DNA of 64,000 nt, taken from contig JACKPB010000001.1 in NCBI GenBank assembly GCA_024233875.1, forward strand, positions 548,501 to 612,500, read 5' to 3'. The first letter of the stretch is position 1. Every line of letters begins with the position of its first letter. Below the pieces are notes generated by a model. It made no database searches and was not told the origin of the DNA. It saw only the letters and a program-made list of their open reading frames with translations. Made by a program: the position numbers and the translations under genes. Shown here piece after piece: positions 56,832 through 64,000 of this stretch. The DNA is from Leptospiraceae bacterium (GTDB lineage: Bacteria > Spirochaetota > Leptospiria > Leptospirales > Leptospiraceae).

Positions 56832-57119
56832 CAATTACGGATTTTGAGGGGGAGAGCTATTAGTTGATATGTCTATCTGGATGAAATAGAAAAAATGCAA
56901 AAATATATGAATATAATTAGAAAATATCCAAAAATAGGATTTCAGACTGACAAAAAGTCTTTCTTTTTTTGGTTTTAGGAAAACTCGAATTTTGAAAAAA
57001 AATTCAAGCTGATTGGTCTTTCTTTTTCATTTCTTTCCTTTTTGAAATTTTTACTATGGAAAAAAAGTTTCAGAAAGTCTAAGGAACAGGAATTTTAGTT
57101 CCCGAAATGGGAGAAGACA
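56832..57119. other. AT-rich leader of the 57120 gene
   Basis: About 290 bases with no gene. An AGGAACAGG-like ribosome region lies near 57081-57090 and GGGAGAAGACA directly before the GTG. No promoter can be singled out. Confidence 0.3.
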
Positions 57120-57392
57120 GTGAAAAAAAAAGAAAGTTATTTTCAAAAACCCCTGATTCGAATTCTCACTCTGGGATTCGCTATTGTAGCCAGTTCACTT
57201 TATGTTCTGGATTCTAAGGAAAAGCCGGGTAGATCTCAAAAACAGGAAAAGTCCCAGCCAAAGAAGAAACCAAAACCTGCAAAAGAACCGATCAGGCAAA
57301 ACCCAAAAAAACAAACAGAAGTGAGTCCCGAACAATCTGAAAATTTTCGTCCCATCATGCCTTCTTCCAAGGCTCCTCCTTTTGAACATTGA
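57120..57392 (+). CDS. Short membrane-anchored Lys/Pro-rich protein
   Basis: A 90-residue protein starting at GTG, with one N-terminal transmembrane or signal helix (IRILTLGFAIVASSLYVL, ~residues 12-29), then a low-complexity Lys/Pro/Gln-rich tail. No family recognised. The stop overlaps the hydroxylase gene start by 4 bases, so it is coupled to it and may be an accessory subunit or a leader; that is inference only. Confidence 0.55.
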   Translation: MKKKESYFQKPLIRILTLGFAIVASSLYVLDSKEKPGRSQKQEKSQPKKKPKPAKEPIRQNPKKQTEVSPEQSENFRPIMPSSKAPPFEH

Positions 57393-58201
57393 TCGATTTT
57401 GATAAATTCATCCGTGTGATCCTGTATTTCATCGGAATGAGTTTGGTTTTCATTCCACTGGAGCGATCCTTCCTCTCCAAGCCATATAGGATTTTAAGAA
57501 AAGAGTATCGAACGGACTTATTTTTTTATTTGGGTCAAAACCTTTTTTGGAACTCTCTCACTCTAATCACTCTGAATTTGCTTTTTTCTGGTTTGGAGAG
57601 CTCGCTTCTATCGGATCTCAGGGGAAAATTTCAACTCCTTCCTTTTCTTTTACAGGCACTTTCTGTCATCCTTATGGGAGACTTCCTGATTTACTGGGGG
57701 CATCGATGGCAACATAAGTATGACTGGCTTTGGAGGTTTCACAGAATACACCACACTGCAGAGAGGGTGGATTATCTGGCTGCCTTTCGGGAGCATCCTC
57801 TGGACAATATCTACACCCGGGGGTTGGAATCCCTTCCCGCGTTTCTTCTTGGATTTGGATTGGAGGAAGTGTCTATGTTCATCGCATTTCGGGGGATCTA
57901 TGCTCTTTTTATTCATTCCAATGTTAGTCTCCGATTGGGAGTTTTGGAGATAATCTTCGGTTCCCCCCATCTTCATCACTGGCATCATGAAGTGGATAGG
58001 GGAGGCAAATGTAACTTTGCTAATTTGAATCCGATGATGGATATAATCTTCGGAACGTTCTACAATCCCCACACTCCTCCTAAAAGGTATGGTGTCAATG
58101 AAGACCATGCCGGAAACTATCCGTCTTTGCTTCTTGAACCCTTCCTTCCGAATGATTTACCGAAAAAATTTAGAGATTTTATGGATAAGTTTCCTGGGTA
58201 A
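57389..58201 (+). CDS. Sterol desaturase/fatty acid hydroxylase family protein 2
   Basis: A 270-residue di-iron membrane oxygenase. Histidine motifs: HRWQH (~residues 106-110), HRIHH (~118-122) and HLHHWHH (~194-200), with membrane helices at ~8-22, 50-65, 85-103 and 155-175. The start is TTG at 57389, overlapping the previous stop. It converges with the HD-GYP regulator, two bases from its stop. It is a different branch of the superfamily from 18065-18892, with about the same length. Confidence 0.85.
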   Translation: MIDFDKFIRVILYFIGMSLVFIPLERSFLSKPYRILRKEYRTDLFFYLGQNLFWNSLTLITLNLLFSGLESSLLSDLRGKFQLLPFLLQALSVILMGDFLIYWGHRWQHKYDWLWRFHRIHHTAERVDYLAAFREHPLDNIYTRGLESLPAFLLGFGLEEVSMFIAFRGIYALFIHSNVSLRLGVLEIIFGSPHLHHWHHEVDRGGKCNFANLNPMMDIIFGTFYNPHTPPKRYGVNEDHAGNYPSLLLEPFLPNDLPKKFRDFMDKFPG

Positions 58202-58202
58202 A

Positions 58203-59255
58203 TTACGATAGTCTCTCCAATACAGAAATAAATTCTGAATATTTATCTATAAATATATCAATTAACTTTTTTTCAAAATGGGAACCCGCATGTGTAAGTA
58301 AAAATGATTTTGATTCCTCAAGGGAAAAGGGAGCTTTGTAGCTCCGACGGCTCATCAACGCATCATACACATCCGCAACAGCTACGATTCTGGCTTCAAG
58401 AGGGATTTCATATTCCTTGAGTCCATTTACATACCCAGTTCCATCCCATTTTTCGTGATGGTAGTACGCTATATTGATTGCCATAGGATCAATTCCTGAG
58501 TTTTCTAGAATTTTTTTACCTATTCGCACATGGTCCTGCATTTCTATTCTTTCCTGATCTGTATATTTCCCCGGTTTTTTGAGTAGATTGTCCGAGATTC
58601 CTACCTTGCCCACATCATGTAGGGAGGCGAAGAGTTTTATTTTTTTTATGAACTCTTCATCACAACCATAACCCAGAGCCAGAATAGCAGAGTATTCGCT
58701 CACTCTTCGAATGTGATTCCCTGTATCTGTATCGTTATAAAAATTGGCATCTTCGAGTGCAGTTACAATAGAAAGAGTCATCGATTCCAGCTTTTCTGTC
58801 TTGTCCTGAACAAGTTTCTCTAAGTGTTTTTCTCTTTCGGAAAGAAGGGAGTTTTTTGCCTTCAATTCATTTTGAAGATTTTTAATCATCAATTGGTTTT
58901 TTACTCTTCCGAGAAGTTCGGGCATATGGAAGGGTTTTGTAATATAATCAATACCTCCTTTGGAGAAAGCTTCTACTTTTTTTTCTAATGAGTCCAGGGC
59001 TGTGATAAAAATTACTGGTACATCTTTGAGATTGTCTTTGGATTTCAAATAGTCAATGAGTCCAAATCCATCTATATCTGGCATCATGATATCCAGGAGT
59101 ATCAGATCAGGAATATCATCTTCAATATTCTCTATAACAGAATTTCCGTTAGAAGCCATCTGGATTTCATATTCCTCTATAGGTGATAGAATTGAGCTGA
59201 GAATTTTTCTATTTTCCAAAACATCATCTACAATAAGAATCTTCATTTTATTCAT
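58203..59255 (-). CDS. Response regulator with HD-GYP phosphodiesterase domain (partner of 7TMR kinase)
   Basis: A 350-residue protein: REC (LIVDDVLENRKILSSIL, phospho-acceptor in LILLDIMMPDIDGFG), coiled coil, then HD-GYP with SLHDVGKVGISD, YYHHEKWDGTGYVNGL and DVYDALMSRRSY. All catalytic landmarks of an active c-di-GMP phosphodiesterase are there. The ATG at 59253-59255 is preferred because AAAGGAAA lies about 10 bases upstream; seven more codons upstream start with TTG. It overlaps the kinase gene by 8 bases, so the kinase is its likely phosphodonor. Confidence 0.92.
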   Translation of the reverse strand: MNKMKILIVDDVLENRKILSSILSPIEEYEIQMASNGNSVIENIEDDIPDLILLDIMMPDIDGFGLIDYLKSKDNLKDVPVIFITALDSLEKKVEAFSKGGIDYITKPFHMPELLGRVKNQLMIKNLQNELKAKNSLLSEREKHLEKLVQDKTEKLESMTLSIVTALEDANFYNDTDTGNHIRRVSEYSAILALGYGCDEEFIKKIKLFASLHDVGKVGISDNLLKKPGKYTDQERIEMQDHVRIGKKILENSGIDPMAINIAYYHHEKWDGTGYVNGLKEYEIPLEARIVAVADVYDALMSRRSYKAPFSLEESKSFLLTHAGSHFEKKLIDIFIDKYSEFISVLERLS

Positions 59256-62200
59256 ATATAAATATTTCCTTTTCAAATTTATGTACTATACTTTCCATTT
59301 GCACTTCATCGAAAGTAATTTTAAACTCTTCTATCTCTTTTTCTAACCAGGAAAATTGCTCTCTGTTGCTCAAAAGACTCAAATCTTTCACCACGGAATC
59401 GAGACTGGCAGGTTTCAAAATTTTTAAATTGTCGGAAAGAATCTTATGGATTTTGATCAGGGTATTCTTATCCGATTCAGAAATTTGAGTCTTGGGTTTT
59501 AAAATCTTTTCCATCTTAGGTTCTACTGTATTAGCTTTTTGAAAACTCTCTTCCGGAGCAGGCTTAAGAAGTTTTTGAGAAATAGATTCCAATAGGAGAA
59601 AAAGGGAATGAAAATGCATGGGAAGATGCAGGAAATACAACCCCGATTGCTCATTTTTTTCATAGTCTCTGCGACTGAAAATGGGATTGGTGATTAGAAT
59701 TAGAGAAATAGTTTTATTAGGTTTTCGTAATTCTGCAAAAAAAGATTCCAGAGTAAGACTTTCTTCGTTTGTGAGTTCATTTGTGTTCAGGATATAAATT
59801 GTATTCCGGTCAAAATTACAGCTCCGGCAGAACGTTTCAAAATCAGAATAAAGTTCCAGTGAAATTCCCATAAAATCACAGAACTCTTTTAGAATTTTTT
59901 GATACTCCTGATCTTTTTCAAAACAATGGATAGTAGTAATTCCGGATAGTTTTGACGGAGAATAATAGGAATTCATTTTGACTGTAGATACCGGTAATTG
60001 AAAAGAGAAAATGGAACCTTTCCCCGGATTGGATTCCAGTTGAATTTTTGAACCTAATTTCTCTATGATTAACGAAGAGATCGTTAGCCCCAGTCCCGTT
60101 CCCCCAAACTTTCGTGTTGTTGAATTGTCAGCCTGTGAAAATGCCTGGAAGAGATTCATTTTTTGTTTCTCTGTGATACCGATTCCCGTATCTTCTATCA
60201 AAATGAGAATTTTTTCCTCGCTATCGGGGAGAACATGAATTTTGATGTATCCCTCAGATGTAAATTTTACCGCATTGCTAAGTAGATTCATGAATACCTG
60301 CTTCAATCGAAGGGGATCTACCTCTATATAGATAGGTATTTGGGGAGAAAAATAAATATAGAAATCTAAGTTTTTCTTATATATATTCACTTTTAAAAAG
60401 TCTGCTAATTCACCTACAAATTCGATTACATTGATTCTCATTATATCCAGCTCTAACTTACCGGATTCGATCTTAGATAAATCTAAAATATCACTTAAGA
60501 TTGTTAAGAGTGAATTTGCTGAATTAAGAATATTTTTCAGATGATTTGCGGCTTCTGTATCACCGGTTCGACTGATCAAAAATTCTGTGTATCCGATTAT
60601 AATATTGAGAGGAGTGCGGATTTCATGACTCATGTGAGCGATAAATTTTGATTTTGCAGAATTTGCAAGAATGGCTTCTTCCCGAGCCTTATCAATTTCT
60701 ATAAGAGAACTGGATAATTTATCTTTTTGATCTTCAATCAATTGTTCATAGTTTTTCCGATCGGTGATATTGTATTGGATTGTTAGGTAATTAATAATTT
60801 CATTTTTTTCATTAAAAATTGCAGAGGTGATAGAATCTACCCAGAAATAGGAGCCATCGGATTTTTTGTTTTTTATCTCACCGTTCCAGACATTTCCACT
60901 TTGAATTGTTTTTTTGAGATGACTCCAAAAAGAGTGAGTGTGATAGCCGGAATTCAAAAGATCATAATTTTTTCCTATCAGTTCTTCACTTCTGTATCCT
61001 GTTGTTTCACAGAAAATTGGATTTATGTGGATTAATTTTCCTTCTAAGTCTGAAATGGAAACCAGTAAACTTCGATTCAGTGAGCTCATGATTGCCTGAT
61101 TGTTTCTGAATAATAGTTCTAATTCATTAGTCTTTTTCTGGAGTTCGGATGTCTGCTTGGATATTTCTAATTTAAGTTCTTCTTTTTGAAGAGTTATGAG
61201 TTTATAGTTTTCTAATGCTACTTTTTGATTTTCGGTTTTTAGTTCATTCAATCTATGTCCGATAGCAAATGAGAACATGATCAATTCACCCACTGTACCA
61301 TAATAAATACTATGATCGGTGAAACGGTTGTACGGGATGAGCCCATTCAGAGTTCCAATATATATGATCACGCCTGCAAGTAGAAGAAACCATCCGATTG
61401 TGAAGATTCTGGCCATCTTATCTTTTTTGTATTCCAAAAATAAACCTATGAGAAAGAAACTCAGAGGATGGAGAAATGATAAAATCTCAAATAATTCAAC
61501 TAGATCAAACATAGAAAAAATAGTTAAATTCAAAACGGGTAGGACAAATGAGATCAGAAATAAAATGGTATAACAATAATACGCTATGAATGGAAAATTT
61601 TCCCTTATTTTTAAGTATTGGATGTTGAATAAAGTAACAATTAAATAAATCGGTGTCTGCCATACGATGAAGTATCTGTACCAAAAATTTTTATCAATAT
61701 AGTCCTGAGTGATGTCGGCTATGAATGGATAGTTATTGAAGAAAGGAGTGTCTATAGTCGAATAAAACAAATAAAATAGATAAAGAACAAAACTTTTGTC
61801 TCTGGTAGAAATGGCTATAAATAAATTGTACAATAGAATTATAAAAACTCCACCTATGAATGCTGCTGTCAGAAAATCATTGTATTCTTTGTTTTTGTAT
61901 AGAGAGGAAATCGTTCCTACAGCTAGTGGAATTTTCAGAGGGACTTCACTTTTGACCCGGATGTAATAACTCTTTTCCTTTTGTTCATTAGCTTTATTTA
62001 ATGGAAACCAATAAAGATTGACATCATATATTTTAGTATCCTTGGAACTCAGACTTCCGGTTTGAATCGGCGATCCATAATGACCGGATTCATCAGGAGC
62101 ATAGAAGTCGATTTCCCAGGCAAATATACTTCCGAATTCCAGAATCAGATCTTCTCCGGATAGATTTTCAGAAGTAAACTTGAACCAAACGGAAGATTGG

Positions 62201-62418
62201 GTGGGAGGAGCACTGAAAATATCCTGTCCTATAGGTTGAAAATTTTTAGAAAAATCCGGATGAAGGATGATAGATGGGTCATTTAGGTTTTCTGAATCAA
62301 TAAAGTATTTGGTACTTTTACCTATATATAAATATTCTTTAGGGTTTGAATACTGAATGCGGGAATCCGCTAGGATTCCGAAAGAGAAAAGACTGAGTAG
62401 TAATGCTAAGATAAACAT
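59248..62418 (-). CDS. 7TMR-DISM histidine kinase with a degenerate receiver
   Basis: A 1056-residue membrane kinase. Signal peptide (~1-17); extracytoplasmic 7TMR-DISMED2 domain (~20-165); seven transmembrane helices (~180-395); coiled coil; PAS (~440-560); HisKA with H598 (SHEIRTPLN); HATPase with DTGIGI and GGTGLGL; then a receiver-like domain (~820-960) in which the phospho-acceptor region reads YILNTNELT, so the aspartate is lost; then a helical tail (~980-1056). It would sense an external ligand, perhaps a carbohydrate, and pass phosphate to the overlapping HD-GYP regulator. The ATG follows AAAGGTAAG by about 10 bases. Confidence 0.92.
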   Translation of the reverse strand: MFILALLLSLFSFGILADSRIQYSNPKEYLYIGKSTKYFIDSENLNDPSIILHPDFSKNFQPIGQDIFSAPPTQSSVWFKFTSENLSGEDLILEFGSIFAWEIDFYAPDESGHYGSPIQTGSLSSKDTKIYDVNLYWFPLNKANEQKEKSYYIRVKSEVPLKIPLAVGTISSLYKNKEYNDFLTAAFIGGVFIILLYNLFIAISTRDKSFVLYLFYLFYSTIDTPFFNNYPFIADITQDYIDKNFWYRYFIVWQTPIYLIVTLFNIQYLKIRENFPFIAYYCYTILFLISFVLPVLNLTIFSMFDLVELFEILSFLHPLSFFLIGLFLEYKKDKMARIFTIGWFLLLAGVIIYIGTLNGLIPYNRFTDHSIYYGTVGELIMFSFAIGHRLNELKTENQKVALENYKLITLQKEELKLEISKQTSELQKKTNELELLFRNNQAIMSSLNRSLLVSISDLEGKLIHINPIFCETTGYRSEELIGKNYDLLNSGYHTHSFWSHLKKTIQSGNVWNGEIKNKKSDGSYFWVDSITSAIFNEKNEIINYLTIQYNITDRKNYEQLIEDQKDKLSSSLIEIDKAREEAILANSAKSKFIAHMSHEIRTPLNIIIGYTEFLISRTGDTEAANHLKNILNSANSLLTILSDILDLSKIESGKLELDIMRINVIEFVGELADFLKVNIYKKNLDFYIYFSPQIPIYIEVDPLRLKQVFMNLLSNAVKFTSEGYIKIHVLPDSEEKILILIEDTGIGITEKQKMNLFQAFSQADNSTTRKFGGTGLGLTISSLIIEKLGSKIQLESNPGKGSIFSFQLPVSTVKMNSYYSPSKLSGITTIHCFEKDQEYQKILKEFCDFMGISLELYSDFETFCRSCNFDRNTIYILNTNELTNEESLTLESFFAELRKPNKTISLILITNPIFSRRDYEKNEQSGLYFLHLPMHFHSLFLLLESISQKLLKPAPEESFQKANTVEPKMEKILKPKTQISESDKNTLIKIHKILSDNLKILKPASLDSVVKDLSLLSNREQFSWLEKEIEEFKITFDEVQMESIVHKFEKEIFIYE

Positions 62419-62745
62419 GAGTTTTTATCGCTTACCTTTGAACGATTATTCTATGAAACTCTAATAATTAGAAAATTAAAGTAATTTAATTTTTTTTTCT
62501 TAAATAAAGTATTTCAATCTGAGACAGAAAGGTAAATTCATTTTATAGGAAACTTTTCTTCGGAAATCAGTTTCAATCACAGAATTCTGTATATGAAAAT
62601 CTGAGAAATCCAATCAAAAACCTGAATTTTAGAGAATTGTTAGGAAATCAATTTGAAACTAATGAAATCCTATTTCAGGTTTTCGTTTAGATTGTAATCA
62701 ATACTTACAATAGCCTCCGGAAAGGAACCTGAATAGAAGTACCTC

Positions 62746-62847
62746 CTATCATCCTTTTCAAAAGGTTTACTCATTCCCAGAGAAATCGGCTCTAAAATGG
62801 CTGCATACCGAATAGAAAAAGTGAAATTATTTATGAGAATTGGTACA
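62746..62847 (-). repeat. 103-bp MITE-like repeat, copy I
   Basis: CTTTTCAAAAGGTTTACTC at one end, GGCTCTAAAATGGCTGCAT in the middle, and ATTATTTATGAGAATTGG at the other end. Confidence 0.85.
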
Positions 62848-62882
62848 AATAAATTTTAAACCTTTTTAGTATGAATCTCTTT

Positions 62883-62968
62883 CTGGCCATTTTCAAAAGT
62901 ATTGGTTCATTCACAGAATGAATCTGCTGATACCTTAAAAAGAAATTCGAAAGTATTTCTGAATACAA
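62883..62968 (-). repeat. 103-bp MITE-like repeat, copy J (decayed)
   Basis: GGCCATTTTCAAAAGTATTG, TTCATTCACAGAATGAATC and CTGATACC are kept. The far end has decayed or is deleted. It lies 35 bases from copy I. Confidence 0.6.
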
Positions 62969-63295
62969 ATAGAAATCGTTCCCGGGGCAATGCTCCAAAG
63001 ATTGAAAGGAGCAAATATTTTGATGTAAAATCAATTGAAAACATTGAGAACAGATGAGTCTCAATTCTATCTCACAGAATCAAAGTGATGAGAGTTACTC
63101 GGTACTCCTAATTGATTCTGAAGTTGAGATCCGACAGAAGAAGAGATTGCTAAAGTCTCAGCTTTTGCATGAAATTTTTAAGATGAGTAAGAAAACTAAA
63201 ATTCAAAATAGAAGGTCTAATCAGAAGATGTATCACTGACAGAATTAGATCTTGTGGAAACGATTAGGAGCCTTAGGTCGGAAAGCATATGTCTA

Positions 63296-63398
63296 TATAC
63301 CGGTTCTCAAAAATAATTGCGTTTTCCCTATTAGGGTATGTATCTATTTTATAGCTGATATTTTTGTAAATACGCAAATACTTCTGAAAATGACTATA
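63296..63398 (+). repeat. 103-bp MITE-like repeat, copy K (type copy)
   Basis: Best preserved copy. Left end TATACCGGTTCTCAAAAATA, right end (reverse complement) TATAGTCATTTTCAGAAGTA; the two 26-base ends match at about 18 positions by eye. CCCTATTAGGG forms a small hairpin. It abuts repeat R2 copy 2. Confidence 0.92.
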
Positions 63399-63414
63399 AA
63401 AATAAAATTAGTAT

Positions 63415-63570
63415 CTCATCTTACGCAGAATTTTATTTTTCTAATTTTTTTTAGTTTAAAATCAAAATCATTTTTTGTTAATAAATAAAAAAATGGGTTT
63501 AAGCGATAGCCCAAGCTACCGGTAGGCTCCCTGCAACCTCACATTTCGCTTCTTTGCGTTGTGTGAGTTA
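63415..63570 (-). repeat. ~158-bp palindromic repeat R2, copy 2
   Basis: Inverted copy of 47313-47472. The central palindrome reads CTACCGGTAG (63516-63525), where copy 1 has CTGCCGGCAG, so two paired positions changed together. The A/T-rich tail and the CTCACA...TGTGAG arms are kept. Confidence 0.8.
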
Positions 63571-63773
63571 GTATACTTCAGTTGAATTGTATTCAATTCT
63601 TTTCTCTCAAATTCCGGGTTTCCCGAATTCAGGAAAAATGAACTCAGTTAAGAATTGCTAAATTAGAAGATAGGTAGAGCCATCTAGCCTATCAGGTATT
63701 TATTTGCGAAAATTCTAATGTTATTCACTGTATTCATTCGGGACATATCTTCACGATACATAAGCAATTGACG

Positions 63774-64000
63774 TTAGGTGAAATGTTTGTTCTGTAAAGT
63801 CTTTAGTCGGGTAAGAATTCTGTGATACGAATTTATTGATTTCCGACTGAATTCCTCCATTTCTTCTCCGGGGCTGGGGATATTTCCGGTCGGATGGGAA
63901 AAAAGGCGAATTTTCCGGATGAAATTTTTTTTAAATAAACGGGAAAAAAAATACAAAAAGGGTTTGACTTTTGGGGTGTGATATTTAATTTGGTTTTTAC
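63774..64000 (-). CDS. Possible 3' end of an uncharacterised gene (partial)
   Basis: A minus-strand frame open to the right edge and ending at the stop 63774-63776, at least 74 codons. Codon-like composition and a local rise in GC at 63850-63900 (GNIPSPGEEMEEF) suggest that it is coding. The N-terminal part lies outside the window. It could also start at a TTG at 63956. No family recognised; an unsure call. Confidence 0.35.
   Translation of the reverse strand, partial: KNQIKYHTPKVKPFLYFFSRLFKKNFIRKIRLFSHPTGNIPSPGEEMEEFSRKSINSYHRILTRLKTLQNKHFT

Larger units (their letters stand above)
62419..64000. other. Repeat-rich intergenic region at the right end
   Basis: No firm gene. It holds three copies of the 103-bp repeat (I, J, K) and one copy of repeat R2. 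A 61-codon plus frame at 63054-63239 lies between copies J and K; it is lysine-rich, with no family and no clear ribosome site, and is only weakly possible. A minus-strand frame open to the right edge is listed separately. Confidence 0.5.

Noticed and set aside
63054..63239. 61-codon plus-strand frame with a lysine-rich product
   Set aside because: No clear ribosome site or family, and it is enclosed by repeats; too weak to list as a gene.
63252..63488. 78-codon plus-strand frame
   Set aside because: It is made of repeat copy K and part of repeat R2.

Overview
The window looks like a chromosomal segment of a low-GC (high 30s percent by eye) spirochaete of the Leptospira group. The basis is a DUF1577 protein, several exported or membrane proteins of the kind common in that group, a dense set of large multidomain signalling proteins, and lineage-typical housekeeping genes (argS, recO, queC, rsmI, rnpB). 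The assignment rests on protein features, not on a 16S gene. No phage, plasmid, insertion sequence with a transposase, or CRISPR array is visible.

Layout. 1-10 kb: housekeeping genes argS, recO, a crotonase, a DUF1577/PilZ-like protein, a TPR protein, a stand-alone GHKL ATPase, an SDR reductase, an ArsR-type regulator, an orphan FliG-like domain and an M32 carboxypeptidase. 10.4-15 kb: tRNA-Gly and a tandem pair of ~720-residue paralogous membrane-anchored proteins of unknown function. 15-20.5 kb: an SDR-like protein, a thioesterase, a fatty-acid/sterol hydroxylase, a DNAJ-related protein and a copper-delivery pair (PCuAC and Sco). 21.6-24.8 kb: a tightly overlapping operon that makes glycine betaine from glycine by three methylations (GSMT, SDMT) and carries a BCCT betaine transporter. 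24.9-27.7 kb: a di-haem peroxidase, two DUF2147 proteins, RNase P RNA (minus strand) and a small BFD-like ferredoxin behind a Fur-type box. 27.7-38.8 kb: rsmI, a HAD phosphatase, an M23 peptidase, a frame-broken SpoIIE-type phosphatase, queC, a lipoprotein-ABC exporter operon and thioredoxin. 39.4-43.1 kb: a three-gene surface-glycan cluster with a polymerase/ligase-like protein.

43.4-62.4 kb is a signalling region. It holds a light-sensing (BLUF) GGDEF-EAL protein that also has a solute-binding domain, two response regulators with HD-GYP domains, a 1585-residue hybrid kinase that begins with a haemerythrin domain, and a 7TMR-DISM hybrid kinase overlapping one of the HD-GYP genes. With the PilZ-like protein near the start, the window therefore encodes making, breaking and probably sensing cyclic di-GMP, with light, a small ligand and oxygen or diiron redox state as likely inputs.

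Two repeat families are scattered through the intergenic DNA. One is a ~103-bp MITE-like element with imperfect terminal inverted repeats, in 11 copies. The other is a ~158-bp element in two inverted copies whose central palindrome shows compensating changes. The least expected items are the BLUF/solute-binding/c-di-GMP protein, the betaine operon in a spirochaete, the two repeat families, and a SpoIIE phosphatase gene broken only by four single-base losses in homopolymers.
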